Shown here in pieces: positions 60,309 to 64,000 of a DNA stretch of 64,000 nucleotides (its first letter is position 1; the number at the start of each line of letters is the position of its first letter). Location of the stretch: assembly GCA_025024175.1 (NCBI GenBank), contig QCXZ01000137.1, positions 25,721,327-25,785,326 of the forward strand. Reading direction: 5' to 3'. Position numbers and translations under genes: made by a program. Below the pieces are notes generated by a model. The model searched no databases. It saw nothing but the letters and a program-made list of their open reading frames with translations, and had not been told where the DNA came from. Source of the DNA: Rhyzopertha dominica (Eukaryota; Arthropoda; Insecta; Coleoptera; Bostrichidae).

Positions 60309-60734
60309 TTCCCATACTAAAAATAAAAAGCAACTTTTACCGCTAATTTTGATGTTGTCAATGAATAAACCAAACGTATATATTTTTTCATGCAATGATT
60401 GCAATTCAGTTGATATTATCTCAAATATTATTGCAATATTAAGTTCTGAAATATACTCTTTTTATTTATTATTATTAAACTTTATTAATTAGCATAAAAG
60501 CTAATGGAAATAGTGACAGCTCCGGTACAACCGGAAGTTGACGCTAACTTTAGTATATTAAATAGAACACCCTGCATAATTTTTGGATTCTACGTAAAAT
60601 TCTAGAGTCTGTATGTTCAGCGGTGGTCGCACTACATTTTGTAAGATATTTAAGTATCTTACAGATTTGGGGTTTTTCATTGTACAAATGCTGCAAACAC
60701 AAAATTATGTCTTTTTTATGTCACAAAACACATT

Positions 60735-61055
60735 AAATTGTTAAGAGTCTTGGAAATGAACATCCCGGGCTATGTGTGGATTCTGGTCACATCAAAAATG
60801 CCTATTACGGAGGTTAAACATTACGTTTTTACCAAATTTTGCCTCGTCTGTCCAAATAAAAGCCTGAAAAATTTTCATCTTATGACTTCACCAACAACCG
60901 TTTACAAAATTCGGTTCTGCGACTGTAATCACAAGCTTAAAAATGCTGAGTAGATATAATAATGCGGTTTCCATTTGTGTTTGCAAAATTCTGTATATTG
61001 CTTTAAATGGAAACTTCAAATGAAGTTCGGCGTCGCGCACTGAAGCTTTCTCATG
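60735..61055 (-). pseudogene. Tc1/mariner-superfamily transposase remnant
   Basis: Minus strand, from 61055: a decayed N-terminal part with RRTSFEVSI, then NTNGNRIIISTQHF, then CDYSRRTEFCKRLLVKS followed by DENFSGFY, ending just before the first catalytic block, which reads DRRGKIW. The order and spacing match the segment between helix-turn-helix and DDE domains in the copies at 7.8-8.5 and 49.1-49.6 kb. Stops interrupt every frame. The plus-strand 71-codon frame here is its antisense shadow. Confidence 0.65.
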
Positions 61056-61309
61056 GTCAGCAAAAATGCCAGAACGTGAGTTTTAACTATATCTTGATAT
61101 GTGACTATATCATGCGGTAACTGATGTGTATTATAAAATCTTCAAAATACGAGTAATTCTGAGGGAATTGTAGTTTAAACCCCTGCCATTAATATTATCG
61201 GGCCAATTGTTTCCATTAGAATTTTCTTGTTGTGCGTCAAATGCCAAATGGGACTCAGCTGTTAAGAATTTTGAAAAAAAAACTGTGTATATTTTGGATT
61301 GAAGGCTTC

Positions 61310-61470
61310 CGTGGTTGTTGTTGATGACAATGTTGTTCTGCGGCTGGTTCCCACGTTGATTGTTTGATCTTGATGTTTCGACACTCTTGTCGGTGTTTTC
61401 CTCAGAAGTAGCTCCGATACGATCAAACAATCAAAGTAGGAACCAGCCGGAAAACAACATGTACATGTAT
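61310..61470. repeat. Inverted repeat around a CGACACTCTTGTCGG motif
   Basis: GGCTGGTTCCCACGTTGATT and TTGTTTGATC at 61340-61370 are inverted at 61422-61458 (GATCAAACAATC, AGTAGGAACCAGCCGG). Between them is TGTTTCGACACTCTTGTCGG with CTCAGAAGTAGCTCC. The intervening text resembles sequence found at the ends of retroelement copies. It sits inside the 60.5-61.6 kb element and may be an independent insertion. Confidence 0.55.
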
Positions 61471-61849
61471 AATGGAAATTTTGAAATTTTTAAAAGCCCA
61501 AAGATATACGGGGTGTTCTGTTTAAGATACCGAAGCTAGCGTCAACCTGTATAATCGCAAGTTGTTTCGAGCTGTCAGTATATTCATTAAAAAGAACATA
61601 TTCGACAACTGCTAAATTTTTGAATTATTATATGAGCGCTTCTCCGAAATCATCTAATAAGAACTCTTCGTAACGCACAATTCATAGTGGCAAACAGATT
61701 TTGAATATGAATGAATACGAAACGAAAACTGGAAAGAAAAAGTAATGATTGGAAGCCTCGGTTCTATCTGACGACCAATGAGATATCCGGTATTCCAATA
61801 TCGATTATTCAGAAAGGATAATTAAAATCACTTATTGTCAACAGTAATA

Positions 61850-62060
61850 TCACAGGATCTTGATAAATAGTAGACTTTTTACATTGTCATCAATTTTTCG
61901 ATAGTGCGCGACTGTCAATTTGAGGAGACCAAACTGGCATTAATAATTTGACAAGTCTAAAATTATTAATGCCAATTTGGTCGAGTGAAATTTTGGAGCA
62001 CTGCACAATTGAAACAATGTAAATAGTCACTAGTTTATCGAGATCGAGTTGTATTTGTAT
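61850..62060. repeat. Palindromic MITE of about 210 bp
   Basis: Central arms ACCAAACTGGCATTAATAAT and ATTATTAATGCCAATTTGGT pair over 22 bases with one mismatch around a 9-base loop. Pairing continues outward through TTTTTACATTG / CAATGTAAATA and GATCTTGATAAA / TTTATCGAGATC. Nearly the whole unit folds back on itself. Confidence 0.7.
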
Positions 62061-62479
62061 TCTAGAATAGATTGTTGACCTTTGCGTTATAGATGTTACC
62101 GAATCAACTGGATCTTCTTTCCTCTGACATTTTTATTTATTTGACATAATAAATAGGACATAACAGTACTTGATTTGAGGTATCTATTAAAATAGTCGAT
62201 TCTGATATTCGATTTGTAATAGTCTCTGATATCAGCGTCTGATTGGCTTGATCACTATACGAATGTGATTTGCCAAAATTTAAATTAGACAGATAAAGGA
62301 AAAAATCGGAAATAAAAAAGATATTTTATGGTAATTACCAAATTTCTCTGATGAAATATCAATGGGTTCTATTTTGGGTGTTGTCCTCTTTTCTCGTTAT
62401 TAAATTTGCGCAGCCTTCAGTTCAGCTGTTGCTACGTCGATATATTTTTGCTAAATATTAATACTAGATCCTACCGAAA
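62061..62479. other. AT-rich interval without a recognisable gene
   Basis: Possible weak outward extension of the palindromic unit; otherwise nothing seen. Confidence 0.3.
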
Positions 62480-62850
62480 TATATACACAGTTTATGTTTT
62501 GCACCCAGAGGCCGCGGCGCTCACCTCACAAGCGTGCGTTTGTTGGAAATTCGATCGAATTTATGATCATACCTTATCCATCTCATGCTCGCAAGCCAAA
62601 ACAGCACATTCGGCGCTGGCTTCGCGCCGAGGATACCGAGATATTAATATGACGCTACAAATTAAAACAGAAACTTCCTCTGCAATGCACGCGTTTGAAT
62701 TTGTTTTGTCATAACTCTCTCCGGCGCCATAATTAATTTTCAAGGATGACCTGGAATCTGCCTCTTCCTGTTGGTAGGCCTCAAGTATTCTTTGCGTGTG
62801 GCGTCTCTTCGCGGGTAACGGTTTCATGCCCTGAAGTTAAACTTTCAATG
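62480..62850. other. GC/CpG-richer non-coding block
   Basis: Contains GAGGCCGCGGCGCTCACC and a TCGGCGC/GCGCCGA hairpin at about 62610-62631, against AT-rich flanks. Overlapping frames on both strands (62406-62714 plus, 62567-62827 minus) have no recognisable domain. A candidate conserved regulatory region or untranslated exon. Confidence 0.3.
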
Positions 62851-64000
62851 TGCTAGCTGTTTCTAGGGTGTCTAAGTTATAAAACCTATGATCGCTAGTT
62901 GGAATGTCGGAGCTATCAGGTTCGTGTCATAGAATGTGAGAGAGGGATAATTTCTTGAATGATCGTAACTAACGCGTACGCGCCAAAATTTTCTGATCTG
63001 ACTATACAAGAAGCCGCGTAAACTCATACCTAGTAGTTATATATCATCTTTTAAAAAATAGTCCTTTCGATTAATAAATGTTTAAGAATCAAGAGACAAT
63101 TTAAAATATAAGCATTCTGATGAGTTAGACGGTATTTTTTCTTCTCACTTGTAGAAGTGTTTACCTATTCTGTGTCATGTCCATTCAGATGACTCTTTCC
63201 AAAGACTTGGCGACAGAGTTACTTAAATAAACCGTATCTTCAAATCTGGCTCTAGAAATGGTGTTACAAGCTAATGCGCTAGTACCTAAATTATTGTTTA
63301 TTTGAATTATTAATAAGTTTATATGCGGTGTCCGTTGAAATTTTTGATCGTTGCGAAGCAGCTTGGTTACACAGCAGATTTCACTAACGCGCTTATTTAT
63401 CAAAATTATATTCTGGGTGACTTCAAGGATCCGTTTCACACTGGTGTGTACACGCTACACGGACTTCCACTTAAATCATCTGAGAAGGACGTTCACTGAT
63501 TATTAATCACTGTTTTCACTGATGAGAAAACTTAATGCAAATTTCCTAGAGTCAACTCTTCTAAACATCATATTACCATAGATCTTTCAGTCAATAGTAG
63601 TAATAGTACAGACTTTTGCTAACAAAAGGTTAATAAGTATACTGGTAAGCATAACTATAGCCCTACCCCTAATTCTAACAGTCACTACTTAAAATTTTAA
63701 ATGAATGGATAAGGCATTTGGATATCTTAAAATTGGCTTATGTTTATCGTCTAATATAAGTTCTTCAACAAGTTAGTTACATATTCAATGTTGGAATAGC
63801 CTCACACTTGGTAGTTATTGAATATATAAAGGTGGTCCTAAAAACTTCACCAATAGCGAACAGAGTACCTATTTGCGTTCGTTTTGTCGTCACTAAGTCG
63901 AAATAATATGATTTTATTCCACAATACATTGTTACATAACGTTGCGACTGAACAGGAAACTAAGCACGTAATTTCAGATTAGTAATTTCATGCTGATGTT
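62851..64000. other. AT-rich interval without a recognisable gene
   Basis: The 84-codon minus frame at 63185-63439 has no domain. No repeats were seen. Confidence 0.4.

Larger units (their letters stand above)
60487..61600. mobile_element. Tc1/mariner-superfamily element with inverted repeats
   Basis: A segment at 60495-60577, read on the minus strand, contains GCAGGGTGTTCTATTTAATA, GTTAGCGTCAACTTCCGG and GAGCTGTCACTAT. The plus strand at 61506-61596 contains TACGGGGTGTTCTGTTTAAG, GCTAGCGTCAACCTG and GAGCTGTCAGTAT. The two are inverted copies flanking about 930 bases that include the transposase remnant at 60735-61050. As at 7.5-9.1 kb, the CAGGGTG box lies on the inner side of each arm, so the real termini lie further out. 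Confidence 0.6.

Noticed and set aside
60738..60953. 71-codon plus frame inside the 60.5-61.6 kb element
   Set aside because: The minus strand reads as transposase (CDYSRRTEFCKRLLVKS), so the plus frame is its shadow.
1..64000. CRISPR array, operons, rRNA or prokaryotic mobile elements
   Set aside because: No regularly spaced direct repeats, no gene packing and no rRNA-like sequence; all recognised elements are animal transposons.

Overview
The window looks like AT-rich, gene-poor nuclear DNA from an animal, most likely an insect. The evidence is indirect. There is no operon-like packing, open frames are short and scattered, and introns, rRNA and a clear complete gene are absent. Every recognisable protein fragment comes from transposable elements of kinds common in arthropods: Tc1/mariner-superfamily transposases, the end of a jockey/CR1-like LINE reverse-transcriptase ORF, hAT-type and other MITEs, and tRNA-derived SINE heads. 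I could not narrow the taxon from the sequence; a hemipteroid insect would fit the transposase family but is not shown. Single ambiguous bases (n) occur at ten places, three of them inside two copies of one mariner family.

Layout: 0.3-0.7 kb is a CpG-containing, GC-richer block with an RFX X-box-like palindrome; a second X-box-like site and a perfect CRE follow at 1.55-1.60 kb. Degraded Tc1/mariner-type transposase pseudogenes lie at 2.3-3.2, 7.5-9.1 (with long inverted terminal repeats), 49.1-49.6, 54.9-55.1 and 60.7-61.05 kb. A different mariner family is present at 4.8-5.5 and 37.2-37.9 kb as two copies that appear to share the same internal deletion. An inverted-dimer repeat is at 6.1-6.4 kb, with a third unit at 14.0 kb. 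A tRNA-derived SINE head occurs at 10.26 kb (+) and again at 27.6 kb (-).

The most remarkable structure is at 20.77-23.14 kb. It is a 2.4 kb nest of inverted repeats: a foldback element of about 1 kb, split by a second, doubly palindromic element of about 0.9 kb and by a 400 bp retroposed insertion. That insertion has a 13 bp target-site duplication and carries a perfect 58 bp inverted repeat. Another large inverted-repeat element spans 35.4-37.1 kb. Further MITE-like palindromes lie at 42.9, 47.4 (hAT type), 52.9, 53.1-53.4 (four exact TATCGATA sites), 59.7-60.3 and 61.85-62.06 kb. The LINE 3' end is at 33.2-33.7 kb on the minus strand.

Host genes: none is established. Weak candidates are a 149-codon frame at 58.35-58.80 kb with two possible in-frame exons, a TATA-type promoter near 24.64 kb, and a short hydrophobic frame at 29.1-29.3 kb. 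Several GC- and CpG-richer blocks without reading frames (0.3-0.7, 34.9-35.1, 40.3-40.6, 51.0-51.4, 57.0-57.2 and 62.5-62.8 kb) resemble conserved non-coding or regulatory DNA. The whole window could therefore be a large intron or an intergenic region, but that is inference.
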